From JALHNI01 sp031367405 (lineage in GTDB: Bacteria; Acidobacteriota; Terriglobia; Bryobacterales; Bryobacteraceae): a stretch of DNA of 64,000 nucleotides. A program made the position numbers and the translations under genes. Under the pieces are notes generated by a model, which searched no databases, was not told the origin of the DNA, and saw only the letters and a list, made by a program, of their open reading frames with translations. How positions within the stretch are numbered: position 1 is the stretch's first letter; every line of letters starts with the position of its first letter. This document shows positions 26,101-34,189 of this stretch, one piece after another. Location: positions 26,898-90,897 of the forward strand of contig JANLPT010000164.1 of assembly GCA_031367405.1 (NCBI GenBank). The letters are read 5' to 3'.

Positions 26101-26989
26101 CAGTGATGGACTTCATGCCCGTCCAGGCCGGGTAATGATAGGCGACCCGCAGCTTCTTCACAGCGGGCAAATCGATGACGGTGAACTTGAACTCTTTTGA
26201 CCGCGTTCCGGAAGCTTCGACGAAATAGTCTACTGACTCGGGTAGATTCGTGAAAAGAAACTCATAGCCCCCCAGCTTGGCCTGATTCACCATCGGTGCC
26301 GATTCCCACTTGGTGGAACCCTTGTAGCGCGCGTGTAATTTCACTTCCGCCGCCGTAAAGCCCAGCAGCCGGGCCGTGACGGTTTGGTCGCTCTTGCGGC
26401 GCACCAGTTGGTCGCCGGGCATCACCACAATCTCGTAGAAAGGGCGGGTATTTACTCGCGGCGTGGCACCCCACAGCAAAGCGGCACCGTAACCCAGATA
26501 GCCCGGGCCGGCGCTGATCAACCACATCAACATGCCTACGGCGGCTACACCCGCAGAGCCCAATGCGGCGATCCAAGGCGTGCGCGAAACTTCCTTGGGG
26601 TGCGCATGTTCGGCCACCTTCATCGCGTCGGACGCGACTAACTCAATAAACGGATTGCCGCTGTTGCCTTGATCCACACAGGTGATGAGCTTCTCTTGAA
26701 ATTCGGGAAACTTCTGTTCCACCCGTTGCGCGGCGCGCCGGCGATTGAGCGCGAGTAGCGGTAAGACGACGCCGAAAGTGACGGCGAAGGCCACGACCAG
26801 AAAGAGCGCGATGCGCGACCAGGTAAGAGCCGGGGCTGCGAATTGAAAAGAGTTGGCGATCCACACCAGGGCCACGGTGGCGACTAGCGCCGACAGGCCG
26901 GCGATGGCCGCGCCGCGCGCGAGAGCCGAGACAAGTAAACGTTGCTCGATCCGCCGTAGGTATCGCTCCAACTCGTCCAATGGCCGCAT
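23162..26989 (-). CDS. DUF4175-like membrane protein with collagen-like Gly-Gln tracts
   Basis: 1275 residues. Residues ~20-80 contain two membrane helices and ~140-165 a third. A long middle region with beta-rich domains (PGDQLVRRKSD; VELHYTVNGG) resembles the DUF4175 family. The C-terminal half is helical and coiled-coil (EALQRLEQLARRQQEL; REQIDPRIKQALERL). It is interrupted by two low-complexity tracts: residues ~729-794 and ~1037-1131, mostly Gly-Gln-Gln, Gly-Gln and Gly-Pro-Gln triplets, with poly-Gly runs elsewhere. Proteins of this type are downstream partners of MoxR/VWA clusters, and this one is the last gene of such a cluster. The function is unknown; the tracts may be flexible linkers or surface-exposed. 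Confidence 0.85.
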   Translation of the reverse strand: MRPLDELERYLRRIEQRLLVSALARGAAIAGLSALVATVALVWIANSFQFAAPALTWSRIALFLVVAFAVTFGVVLPLLALNRRRAAQRVEQKFPEFQEKLITCVDQGNSGNPFIELVASDAMKVAEHAHPKEVSRTPWIAALGSAGVAAVGMLMWLISAGPGYLGYGAALLWGATPRVNTRPFYEIVVMPGDQLVRRKSDQTVTARLLGFTAAEVKLHARYKGSTKWESAPMVNQAKLGGYEFLFTNLPESVDYFVEASGTRSKEFKFTVIDLPAVKKLRVAYHYPAWTGMKSITDEQSGDLRAVQGTEADVQIQTDKPLANGVLVMQDGTRLPLAAGEKGWLTAKVTIERDGMYYVAAIEQGQAVRLTEDYFIEAKAELPPTIRLSKPGRDAKANPLEEVPIELTAEDDFGLQAVELHYTVNGGEEKTLNMLPSKGAKLVDGKHLLTLESFQLVPGDIVALYGVARDAKSTAQTDIYFIEAQPFERNYTQSQQGGGGGGGEQEKDDEISQRQKEIIAATWNEVRSKNKALQDENAKFLSDMQSKLQAQAASLAKRMKSRELTGAGEAFAALVKEMESAASEMGSASDKLKAKGFKEALPNEQKALQFLMRAEARRRDIQVAFGQQGGGGGGGAGSGRDLENLFDLELDTEKNQYETGQQSASGGQKQKAVDEALQRLEQLARRQQELAQQAQRNQLTPQQRWQQEMLRREAEQLQRQMEQLTRGEQPQQANSQSQQGEQGQQGQQGQQGQQGQQGQQGQPGQQGQQGQQAQAGQSGQQPQARPQARQPQPPQQARMNAQREQIDPRIKQALERLTSATEDMRRGGESSADSRRAAERLGEARDMLRGMRQQDASSQLDQLSRRSADLANRQKDFANRMNQTFGMQGRQGAAAAQPTPIDNEKNEQLAQEKLKLMEDFNRLERDMKDTSRDLASTKKGASNKVRQALGELDAEDVSLKMKQMSEYLKRGYGNQPGTREQMWMREQPVTRALDQLKDRIKDAAEGAGSEKDGSGKPGIESALNRLEDVRTRMEQLVRQGQQPGQGQQPGQRGQGQPGQQGQQGQQGQQGQGQQGQPGQGQAQGQGQGQPGQGQGQGQQGQGQQGQGQQGQGQGQSGPGRGGQQPGMQGGGGNGERRGDFGAMNNGDRQVNLPNGGLNGMERTYREGLRDLQQLRQAIGQQQQGQQNSNGDDLGKDVEALIRQMQQIDPSKFPGNPELVERLRSQVLPAMEQLEVQLRRQVEEQNTGQVKTGTGGKIPQGYSDAVAEYYRRLGKAK
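23600..23880 (-). repeat. Low-complexity Gly-Gln coding tract (distal)
   Basis: Short repeated units on the plus strand (ccttgttg, ccttgacc, ccctgttg and similar) encode Gly-Gln and Gly-Pro-Gln triplets at residues ~1037-1131 of the DUF4175-like protein. The repeat is imprecise and continuously coding, and there are no spacer blocks, so it is not a CRISPR array. Confidence 0.85.
24610..24805 (-). repeat. Low-complexity Gly-Gln coding tract (proximal)
   Basis: Plus-strand units such as ttggccttgttgcccttgct recur with small variations and encode a GQQ-rich region at residues ~729-794, bordered by Pro/Ala/Arg-rich sequence. It matches the distal tract in composition, suggesting expansion by slippage. 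Confidence 0.85.
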
Positions 26990-27034
26990 GGCGGACCTCC
27001 TATTTACCTTTTCAGATTATTCTCTATTCAACTA

Positions 27035-29053
27035 TTATGCGCCCGGCCGCTCACTCTTCAAGTACTGGTGCGCAAAAAGACTCTCGGCCACCGTCACCGC
27101 CAACAGCAGTAACGCCAGCCACCACCAAAAACTCCACGGCTTCGACTCTTCGGGGCCTCCGGACGACGACGTACCGGTATCGCTACCCATTTTCTGCCAG
27201 ATCTCCACCGTTTCTTTGGGCAGCGCCGACAGGTCAGACTCGCGACGGTCCGCATTCACGGCCACTAACTCGCGGCCACTTTGCCGGCCGACTTCCCAGA
27301 AGCCTTCGCGCGCCAGAGTCAAGGTGGGCGCTTTTACCGATTCTTCGAGGGTTAATGCACGCTTGCCCGCCGGATCGAGCACCTCGACACTTACTTGCCG
27401 CGCGGGCTTGGCGGCGTCACCAGGGGCGCGCAACTCCAGAAACGAATCGACCACCGCAGAAGCTGGCCGTTCGTCAGCATTACTTAAATACAGCGCCGTC
27501 TGTTCAACGAAAGGAACGAAAGAAGGGTTGAGCGGAAAATCGTTGGCGATGTTGTCGAAGCTGCTGCTGAAGAACAGAATGCGGCCTTCGCCCATGGTTC
27601 GCTCCGCCAAGAGCGGGGTGCCTTCATTCAGGCGGGCGAGCAAGCGCAGGTTGGTGCTGTCGATCCGCACCGCTTGATAAAACTTGACGCCTTCCAGCCG
27701 ATCCGCACGCTGGATGGCGGGGTGGGTGGCGTCCGGCTTGATCACCGTCAGGAATCTTTCACCCGACCGCGACGCATATTTCGACTGCTCTACTTTGGCT
27801 TCGAGTACCGGTACTCGCTCCTGTCCGGCGACCCCTGGGCCCGCAGTAATCAGTAAGCGACCGCCGCTGGTTACCAGGCGTTTCAACGCATCGATGAATG
27901 CTTCGGGGAGATAGGCCGGGTCATTGAGGACGACAAAGGCGAACTTACTCGGGTCAACGCCACCGGTTTGGGCGGGCGTCAATTCATCCACGGCGAAATT
28001 CGAGGTGCCGGTGGCGGCAAGGGCGCTTTTGAAGTAGAAAGCGCTGCGCGCCTGCCGTTCTTCGCGCACAAACAAGATCCGGCGCGAGTCGGCCCTTTCG
28101 ATCGCAAAACGAAAGACATCGTCGGCGGCCAGGGCATCGCCGCCTTCCAGACGGACCTCGCCACGAGACCAGCCATACGGCGCTTCGAGGCCCTGGAACT
28201 CGAGCGTCATCCGGCCGTTCGCCGCAATATCGGCCAGCTTGGCCGCCTGTTGACGGCCGTTTAGCCAGAGCGACACGGGCTTCTTCGCCGCCACGGTTTC
28301 ATAAGCCGTAATGGTGACGAGGATTCTGGTTAGCTTCGGGTCGCCAATCGTCCGCGGCGCTTGCACGCTTTCAAGGGCCCAATTGGCGCGCTTCGCCGGC
28401 GCGATCTCATGCGTGACTAACTTAGTCATCGGGCCCAGTTTCAGATCATTAAAGCCCGGGGGCAGCGACGATTTTTGTAAGTCGCTAAAGAAATGTACTT
28501 CCACCGGCTTTTTGGCGGCCTCGGCTAGGGAACGCAGGGTCCGGGAGAGTTCACCCAGGGAGCCACGTCCATCGCCGGCCTCAATGCTGGCGATCGCCCC
28601 CATGAGTTCGGGTTTCTCTTGAATGGCCTGCGTGAGTAACTCGGTACGTCCGGAGAGGGCGATCACCTGGCCGGTGTCGCCGGCACCGAGGGAGCCGATC
28701 ACGGCGCGGGCTTCGCTTTTGGCACGCTCCAGCGCGTCGCCGGCCCGCATGGAGAATGAACGGTCAACGGCCACGATCACCAGCTTGGTGCCGGACGCGA
28801 TGGCCGAAGGGGACCGCCGGATGAAAGGATTCGCAAACGCCAACGCCAGCAAGGCTAGTACCGCCAGCCGCAGCGCGAGTAACATCAGGTATTTTAACCG
28901 CCGGTGTTTCACCGAACTTTGCGGCCGGCGCTCGAACAGCTTGAGCGAACTGAACTTGATGGGGTCGTTGCGATGCTGCTTGAGTAAGTGCAGCCAAAGA
29001 GGCAGGCTCACCGCCGCTAAGCCCGCCAGGAACCACGGTGCCAGAAAACCCAC
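27035..29053 (-). CDS. BatA-like membrane protein with von Willebrand factor A domain
   Basis: 672 residues from a GTG that directly abuts the DUF58 stop (TAA-GTG). Membrane helix 1 (residues ~5-25) and the BatA motif LPLWLHLLKQ are followed by basic sequence and a second helix (~55-78). Next comes a VWA domain with the metal-ion motif D97-x-S99-x-S101 (AVDRSFSM). A class-I glutamine-amidotransferase-like region (FVVLNDPAYLPEAFIDALKRL ... GGRLLITAGPG) and a C-terminal membrane helix (WWLALLLLAVTVAESLF) complete the protein. In this family the VWA domain binds a metal ion and faces the periplasm, and the protein works with MoxR. Confidence 0.88.
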   Translation of the reverse strand: MGFLAPWFLAGLAAVSLPLWLHLLKQHRNDPIKFSSLKLFERRPQSSVKHRRLKYLMLLALRLAVLALLALAFANPFIRRSPSAIASGTKLVIVAVDRSFSMRAGDALERAKSEARAVIGSLGAGDTGQVIALSGRTELLTQAIQEKPELMGAIASIEAGDGRGSLGELSRTLRSLAEAAKKPVEVHFFSDLQKSSLPPGFNDLKLGPMTKLVTHEIAPAKRANWALESVQAPRTIGDPKLTRILVTITAYETVAAKKPVSLWLNGRQQAAKLADIAANGRMTLEFQGLEAPYGWSRGEVRLEGGDALAADDVFRFAIERADSRRILFVREERQARSAFYFKSALAATGTSNFAVDELTPAQTGGVDPSKFAFVVLNDPAYLPEAFIDALKRLVTSGGRLLITAGPGVAGQERVPVLEAKVEQSKYASRSGERFLTVIKPDATHPAIQRADRLEGVKFYQAVRIDSTNLRLLARLNEGTPLLAERTMGEGRILFFSSSFDNIANDFPLNPSFVPFVEQTALYLSNADERPASAVVDSFLELRAPGDAAKPARQVSVEVLDPAGKRALTLEESVKAPTLTLAREGFWEVGRQSGRELVAVNADRRESDLSALPKETVEIWQKMGSDTGTSSSGGPEESKPWSFWWWLALLLLAVTVAESLFAHQYLKSERPGA

Positions 29054-29941
29054 TTACAGTCTCCTCTGGCGTTTACTGAGATATTCGCGGAGAGCGGCGT
29101 CCAGCGGCTGATCGGTCTGCACCATCATATAGTCGAGGCCCGCCCCCTGCGCCGCGCTTTTCATGGCTTCGATGTGGGCGTCGATCTTTTCACGATACTC
29201 GGTATGCGCATACTCCGGCGAAACTTCAATTTCGTCCTCGGTCTCGATATCGATCATCACGACCGGAGCCGAAAGTTTGGGCCGCACTTCGGCGGGGTCG
29301 AGTAAGTGAAAGAGGACCACTTCATTGCCCTTCCACCGCAGGGGCGCAATCGTGTTGGCCACCACTTCCGGATCTTCCCAGAAATCGGAAATCACGGCGA
29401 CGATCCCGCGCCGCGTGAGAAATTGTTGAAAGTGAAAGAAAGGCTTGGCGTAGTCGGTCCGTTTGCCGGGCACGGCGCGTTCGATGGCGTGCAGAATCCG
29501 GTGCATATGGCCCTGGCGCGCGGACGGCGCGACGAATTGGCGCACTTCATCGTCGAAGACAATCAAACCCGACGAATCCCGCTGCTGGTTGGCCAGATAG
29601 GCCAGCGACGATGCGAGAAACTTCGCGTATTCCAGCTTACTCACCGGTAAGGACGAGTAAGACATGGAGGCGCTCGCGTCCAGCAGCAGCGTGACCATGG
29701 TATTCGTCTCGCCCTTATAACGCTTGAGGTAACAGCGCTCCGTGCGGGCGTAAACATTCCAGTCGACGTGACGCAGATCGTCGCCGGGCGTGTACATGCG
29801 ATATTCGGCAAACTCCTGGCTGAAGCCGAAGTCAGGGGAGCGGTGCAGTCCGGAGACGAACCCCTCTACGACGGTCTTGGCCACGAGGTCTAAGCCGGAG
29901 ATACCGGCTAGCGTCGCGGGATCGAGATAGCGTTGCTGCAT
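29054..29941 (-). CDS. DUF58 protein with VWA-type domain
   Basis: 295 residues, starting directly after the MoxR stop (TAG-ATG). The DUF58 signature R-xY-xPGDDxRxxDWxxxAR is present (YTPGDDLRHVDWNVYAR, residues ~50-66). A VWA-like domain follows with D88-x-S90-x-S92 (LLDASASMS). DUF58 proteins are cytoplasmic partners of MoxR ATPases; together they are proposed to act as a chaperone for a target membrane protein or metalloenzyme. The abutting gene boundaries show that it is co-expressed with MoxR and the BatA-like protein. Confidence 0.93.
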   Translation of the reverse strand: MQQRYLDPATLAGISGLDLVAKTVVEGFVSGLHRSPDFGFSQEFAEYRMYTPGDDLRHVDWNVYARTERCYLKRYKGETNTMVTLLLDASASMSYSSLPVSKLEYAKFLASSLAYLANQQRDSSGLIVFDDEVRQFVAPSARQGHMHRILHAIERAVPGKRTDYAKPFFHFQQFLTRRGIVAVISDFWEDPEVVANTIAPLRWKGNEVVLFHLLDPAEVRPKLSAPVVMIDIETEDEIEVSPEYAHTEYREKIDAHIEAMKSAAQGAGLDYMMVQTDQPLDAALREYLSKRQRRL

Positions 29942-30967
29942 CTAGGCCTTGGGAACGGGTTTAGCCTCAAGCAGTTTCTTGATGATGTCGTCTTGCGTCA
30001 GCTTGTCGCTCTCTGCTTGAAAATTCAGTAAGAGGCGATGGCGCATGATGGGCACCGATAAGACGCGAATATCATCGTAAGTCACGTGATGCCGGCCATG
30101 CATGAGGGCGCGGGCCTTCGAAGCCAGCACCAGATTCTGAATGCCGCGGACGCTACAGCCAAAATTGACATATTTCTTGATGAAGTCCGGGGCCGACTCA
30201 TCCGTCCGCCGCGTGGCGCGCACTAACTCCACCGCGTAACGGGCGATCGGTTCGGCGATGGGCACCATGCGGACCAGCCGCTGGAATCTGAGGATCTCTT
30301 CGGCTGTGGTGACGGGCTCCGGCACTGCGCTGGCCGTGGTCGTCGTCAGGTTGATCACCTTCATTTCGTCTTCGGCGGTGAGATAGTCCAAAATCGTGTT
30401 GAAGAGGAAGCGGTCGAGCTGCGCTTCGGGTAGGGGATAAGTGCCTTCGAGCTCGATCGGATTTTGGGTGGCCAGCACAAAGAAAGGCGCAGGCAGTAAG
30501 TGATGAGTGCCTCGCACGGTGCAGGTTTTTTCCTGCATGGCCTCGAGCAACGCCGACTGGGTTTTGGGCGGCGTGCGATTGATTTCGTCCGCCAGTAAGA
30601 CGTTCGCGAAAATGGGACCCTGCACAAACGTCCAACTGCGCCGGCCCGTGCTTTGGTCCTCTTCAATGATGTCGGTGCCAGTGATGTCCGAGGGCATCAG
30701 GTCGGGCGTAAACTGAATGCGCTTGAAGACGAGGCCCAAGGTCTCGGCCAGCGTCCGTACGAGCAGCGTTTTGGCGGTGCCGGGCAGGCCGGTGAGCAAA
30801 CAGTGGCCGCCGACGAAGAGGCTGATGAGCACCTGCTCAATCACTTCTTCCTGGCCGACAATTACGCGCCGGACCTGCGTAACGATTTTCTCGCGGACCT
30901 CCTGAAAGCGCGCCACTTGCGCGCGGAGATCATCGGCATCGATGCTGGGTGGAGTAAGTGTTGACAT
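29942..30967 (-). CDS. MoxR-family AAA+ ATPase (second of two)
   Basis: 341 residues. Walker A is GLPGTAKT (60-67), Walker B LLADEIN (124-130), and sensor 1 is ATQNP in FFVLATQNPIELEGTYPLPEAQLDRF. MoxR ATPases are ring-forming chaperones that, with VWA proteins, help assemble or metal-load partner complexes. This one lies directly before the DUF58 and BatA-like genes and is the usual partner of those two. A second MoxR (37363-38367) begins the same cluster. The two share the same architecture but differ clearly in sequence. Confidence 0.95.
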   Translation of the reverse strand: MSTLTPPSIDADDLRAQVARFQEVREKIVTQVRRVIVGQEEVIEQVLISLFVGGHCLLTGLPGTAKTLLVRTLAETLGLVFKRIQFTPDLMPSDITGTDIIEEDQSTGRRSWTFVQGPIFANVLLADEINRTPPKTQSALLEAMQEKTCTVRGTHHLLPAPFFVLATQNPIELEGTYPLPEAQLDRFLFNTILDYLTAEDEMKVINLTTTTASAVPEPVTTAEEILRFQRLVRMVPIAEPIARYAVELVRATRRTDESAPDFIKKYVNFGCSVRGIQNLVLASKARALMHGRHHVTYDDIRVLSVPIMRHRLLLNFQAESDKLTQDDIIKKLLEAKPVPKA

Positions 30968-30983
30968 TCAGCCTGAGATTCCT

Positions 30984-33239
30984 TCAATTCCTGGGTGGCA
31001 CGGGTCGTTTAGAACGTGCCTCTTGTTTTTCCGTTAATTCTAACAGTAACTTCTGGGCGGGCCGGAAGCCGGGCGCGGATTCGAGGGCGGCGACCACTTC
31101 TTCAGCGGCCTCGTCGAGGCGACCGGCCGCGTCGAGCGACCGCGCCAGGTTAAATCGAGCCTGCGCCGGGTCAGATGGCTTCGAGGCGATCACGGCCCGG
31201 TACTCGCGGATCGCGCCGGGGTAGTTGGCTTGGTCGAACCATAGGCCCGCGAGCCGCGCGTGCGTGTCTTCATCGAGCACCGGAGAGATCAGATTAATCC
31301 GGTCTAAAGTGATGGCCGCTTCTTTCTTTTGACCCGCCTCGGCCTGCCATCCGGCCAATTTCTTGAGAATTTCCGGCATGCGGCCGCCGGTGTCTGAATA
31401 ACGCTTCAACTCGGCGATGGCGGCTTTCTTGTCATTTTTGGCTTCGTAGGCCTGCGCGAGTAACTCATACGCGCTACCCGATTCAACATAGTCGGGATAC
31501 TGGTCGCGCAGCGCGGGACCTTCCGCGATCACCTGATCCCAATCCTTCCGCGCCGCGTCCTTATTCAAGATTGCCAGCTTCTTGCTCCAGGCTTCCAGGC
31601 CATCGGCTAAAGGCTTAAACTCTTTGTCGATCCAGGCCAGAAATTGCTGGTCGAATTCGGTTGACTCGATGCCGAGCACCTTCTTGACGACGGCTTCCGT
31701 CGAGACGGGGCCGGAAAATTCCTTCATCATTTCGAGCAATTTGGCATGGCCCCACTTGTCTTCAATATAGTTACAGATGCGGCCCGCCTGAAAATAGCTC
31801 ACGATCACTTGGCCGTTGTAACTCGGCCGCACAAATCCCCGTTCGAGATCCGCGATGGGCATTAGCTTTTTGTCTTTGATCGCTTTTAAGACGAGTTGAT
31901 CTACGCGGTCGCCCCAATCCGGCGATGCAGCGGTTTCTTCGTAAACCGCCATGCCCTCGGTAAACCAACGCGCCGTGCGATGCTTGGTGGCCGTCAGCGA
32001 GTAGACATGGCTCATTTCGTGCCACAAAGTACTGGCCCAGTGGAAGCTTCCCGGCTTGCGGCCGGAAGGCGAATCCATGGCCACGATGGAGCCGAAGGTA
32101 ACCCCCAACGCGCCCAGGCCGGGAATCCCGATCGCCCGCACGGCGAAGTCCTCGTGGTCCGGATAGACTTCCACCTGAACATGCTCGTTGAGATGGAAGC
32201 CGTATTTCTGGTCGTAGCTGGCGAAGATTTTCTCCATCTGCTCTTCCATATAAGGCCGGAGTAATTCGGCTTCTTTCTTATGGAGCCGCAGCGTATAGCG
32301 ATCATGCTTATAGGTGATGAAGTTCTTGTAGCTATCGATCAGCGTCAGGGAGTTGACCGTGGCCGCATTGCGATAGCCGTTTTGATAGGCATGCTCCAGC
32401 GCTTGGCGCGCTTCGGTTTCGCGGGCCAGACGCATCAGATTCACGCCCAGCTCGCTGTAGGCTTCGAGATAACCAGGGTCTAACTCAATCGCTTGCCGGT
32501 AAAGCCCAATGCCTTCCTCGTAGCGCCGGTTGTGGATGAAAGATTCGGCCGCCATTGACCAGGCACGGCCATAGTGCGGATTGATGGCGAGAATTTTTTC
32601 GCGCCAAGGGCTCGAAGTCTTGTCCTCCAGTAAGTCAATGGTCAGATTGATGGCCATCGCATCCAACGATTCGGCGTCCTGGGCAATCGCCAATCCGGCT
32701 TCCTCACGCGCCTTTTTCCAATTGCTGTCTTCCAGGGCTAGCTTCGCGAGTAACTCATGCGCTTCGGGGTAGTTTTCGCGTTGCTTCAGCGCGTTGCCCG
32801 CCAATTCGACCGCCATCTTATCGAAACCCTCGCTCGCCACCCAAGCCTGCCCGAGCAGGGCCTCGGGGTCATCCTTGTCGAGCGCTAAGGCTTCGCCAAA
32901 AAGCGTTCCCGCTTCCGCTTTGTTAAAGCGTTTGAGGAATAACCGCCCCCAGCGTACTTTGATGTGCGGATCGAGCGCGTGTTGCTTAACCGCTTCCTTA
33001 AAGGAGTTATTCGCGTCCACAAACTGTTTTAAACCCCATTGCCCCTCCGCTCGCAGGTACGCATCCTTGCTGGCGATGAGCGCGATGAAGCAAGATGCGG
33101 CTTCCATCGCTGGTCCGCGCCGTTGCTGCTTCCAGCACTTATCCACTTGTTGCGCGGCGGCCGGATTGCGCTCCGCCGCCTGGTAGGAGACGCAAGCCAG
33201 AAAGGGCAGGGTGGCGGCAGTGAGCAGAGCGAAGCGCAT
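30984..33239 (-). CDS. TPR protein with gluzincin metallopeptidase domain
   Basis: 751 residues. A signal peptide (FALLTAATLPFLACVS) ends at a lipobox-like LAC, so the protein may be a lipoprotein. Residues ~60-290 hold TPR repeats. The middle carries a peptidase MA-like zinc site, HEMSH at 407-411, with the distal Glu in FTEGMAVYEE (E428). More TPR-like repeats follow (KKAAIAELKRYSDTGG; YPGAIREYRAVIAS). The metal ligands are intact, so it may be an active periplasmic protease, or a scaffold that has kept them. It sits in the middle of the MoxR/VWA cluster, two bases after the caspase-fold gene. Confidence 0.85.
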   Translation of the reverse strand: MRFALLTAATLPFLACVSYQAAERNPAAAQQVDKCWKQQRRGPAMEAASCFIALIASKDAYLRAEGQWGLKQFVDANNSFKEAVKQHALDPHIKVRWGRLFLKRFNKAEAGTLFGEALALDKDDPEALLGQAWVASEGFDKMAVELAGNALKQRENYPEAHELLAKLALEDSNWKKAREEAGLAIAQDAESLDAMAINLTIDLLEDKTSSPWREKILAINPHYGRAWSMAAESFIHNRRYEEGIGLYRQAIELDPGYLEAYSELGVNLMRLARETEARQALEHAYQNGYRNAATVNSLTLIDSYKNFITYKHDRYTLRLHKKEAELLRPYMEEQMEKIFASYDQKYGFHLNEHVQVEVYPDHEDFAVRAIGIPGLGALGVTFGSIVAMDSPSGRKPGSFHWASTLWHEMSHVYSLTATKHRTARWFTEGMAVYEETAASPDWGDRVDQLVLKAIKDKKLMPIADLERGFVRPSYNGQVIVSYFQAGRICNYIEDKWGHAKLLEMMKEFSGPVSTEAVVKKVLGIESTEFDQQFLAWIDKEFKPLADGLEAWSKKLAILNKDAARKDWDQVIAEGPALRDQYPDYVESGSAYELLAQAYEAKNDKKAAIAELKRYSDTGGRMPEILKKLAGWQAEAGQKKEAAITLDRINLISPVLDEDTHARLAGLWFDQANYPGAIREYRAVIASKPSDPAQARFNLARSLDAAGRLDEAAEEVVAALESAPGFRPAQKLLLELTEKQEARSKRPVPPRN

Positions 33240-33241
33240 GG

Positions 33242-34189
33242 CTATTGGTCAATATCCTTCTGCACTTTGGCGAGTTCCACGAGTAACAGCTGTAACTGCT
33301 TCCGGTAGTCGGCCACGGCCATGCCCGCCTTGTTGTACTTCAATTGGTCAATACGCTGTTCGACATCTTCCTTGAGGGCGAGTAACTTCTGTTTGGCCGG
33401 ATCGGCGGCAGCTTTTTGGGAGGCACCCAGGCGCAATACGGGCGTGCGGGAGGCGACCAGCCCGTGGCCGTTTTCGGGGGCCGGATTGCGGACACCTTCG
33501 CCTTGGCCGGTGTCTTCGAGGACGGCGTGTTCGGTGGCGATGCGCTTGTTGCGCTCATAATACTGCACTGTCTTTTGGTCGGCGTAACGGAAAGCCTCCA
33601 TCGCCGAGACGGTGTCATTCTTGTCGGAGTCGGCACCCGGGTCGCGCAGCGCTTCCACCCAAAAGCGCGCAAACACCGTCGCGTTTCGCTCGGTGCCGCT
33701 CTTGGTTGCCGCAATCACCACGCGATTCGGTTTTTGCAAGGCCGCCACCGAAGAGCCGCTGGCCGACGTGGTGTTAATCACCAGTTGTTTTTTGGCCTTG
33801 ACACGATCGAGCAACGCGGCGAGTTCGACGCCCGACAAGTCTGCGCCGGGCAGATTGATCTTATAGTCGACCCCGTCGAACGTACCGTGCCCCACCAGGA
33901 ACACCACCAGGTTGTCGTCGGCGACGGCGTCCGATGCAATCTGCGCGAAAGATTCGCGAATCTTGGCTTTGGTGGCGAGCGCGCCTAAGTGTAGGTAGGC
34001 TTTGGACTCAGGCGTACCCGAAACCAGCTTATGCGCCTCGGTCGCCAAGCCGGCGAAGCGAGTTTCGTATTCCGGTTCGCCGCCCAATCCGGAAACTGTG
34101 ACGTAGTAAGTGGTCGCGGGCAACGGAACACTACCGATCAGCAGAAGTAAAAATCTCAAACCACGCCCCACTTTCGCCGTAGCATCCAT
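33242..34189 (-). CDS. Caspase/C13-fold protein, probable nucleophile loss
   Basis: 315 residues from the ATG at 34189; a GTG at 34171 would also give a signal peptide (RFLLLLIGSVPLPATT). Both overlap the 3' end of the VWA gene. The central region follows the legumain/caspase-like plan: LVVFLVGHGTF with the catalytic-type His at 101, then LVINTTSASGSS where such enzymes carry cysteine. Here the position is Thr-Ser-Ala, so proteolysis is unlikely unless a serine replaces it. Residues ~188-199 form an EF-hand-like loop (DSDKNDTVSAME). The C-terminus is coiled-coil (EDVEQRIDQLKYNKAGM). Family placement is by motif only. Confidence 0.7.
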   Translation of the reverse strand: MDATAKVGRGLRFLLLLIGSVPLPATTYYVTVSGLGGEPEYETRFAGLATEAHKLVSGTPESKAYLHLGALATKAKIRESFAQIASDAVADDNLVVFLVGHGTFDGVDYKINLPGADLSGVELAALLDRVKAKKQLVINTTSASGSSVAALQKPNRVVIAATKSGTERNATVFARFWVEALRDPGADSDKNDTVSAMEAFRYADQKTVQYYERNKRIATEHAVLEDTGQGEGVRNPAPENGHGLVASRTPVLRLGASQKAAADPAKQKLLALKEDVEQRIDQLKYNKAGMAVADYRKQLQLLLVELAKVQKDIDQ

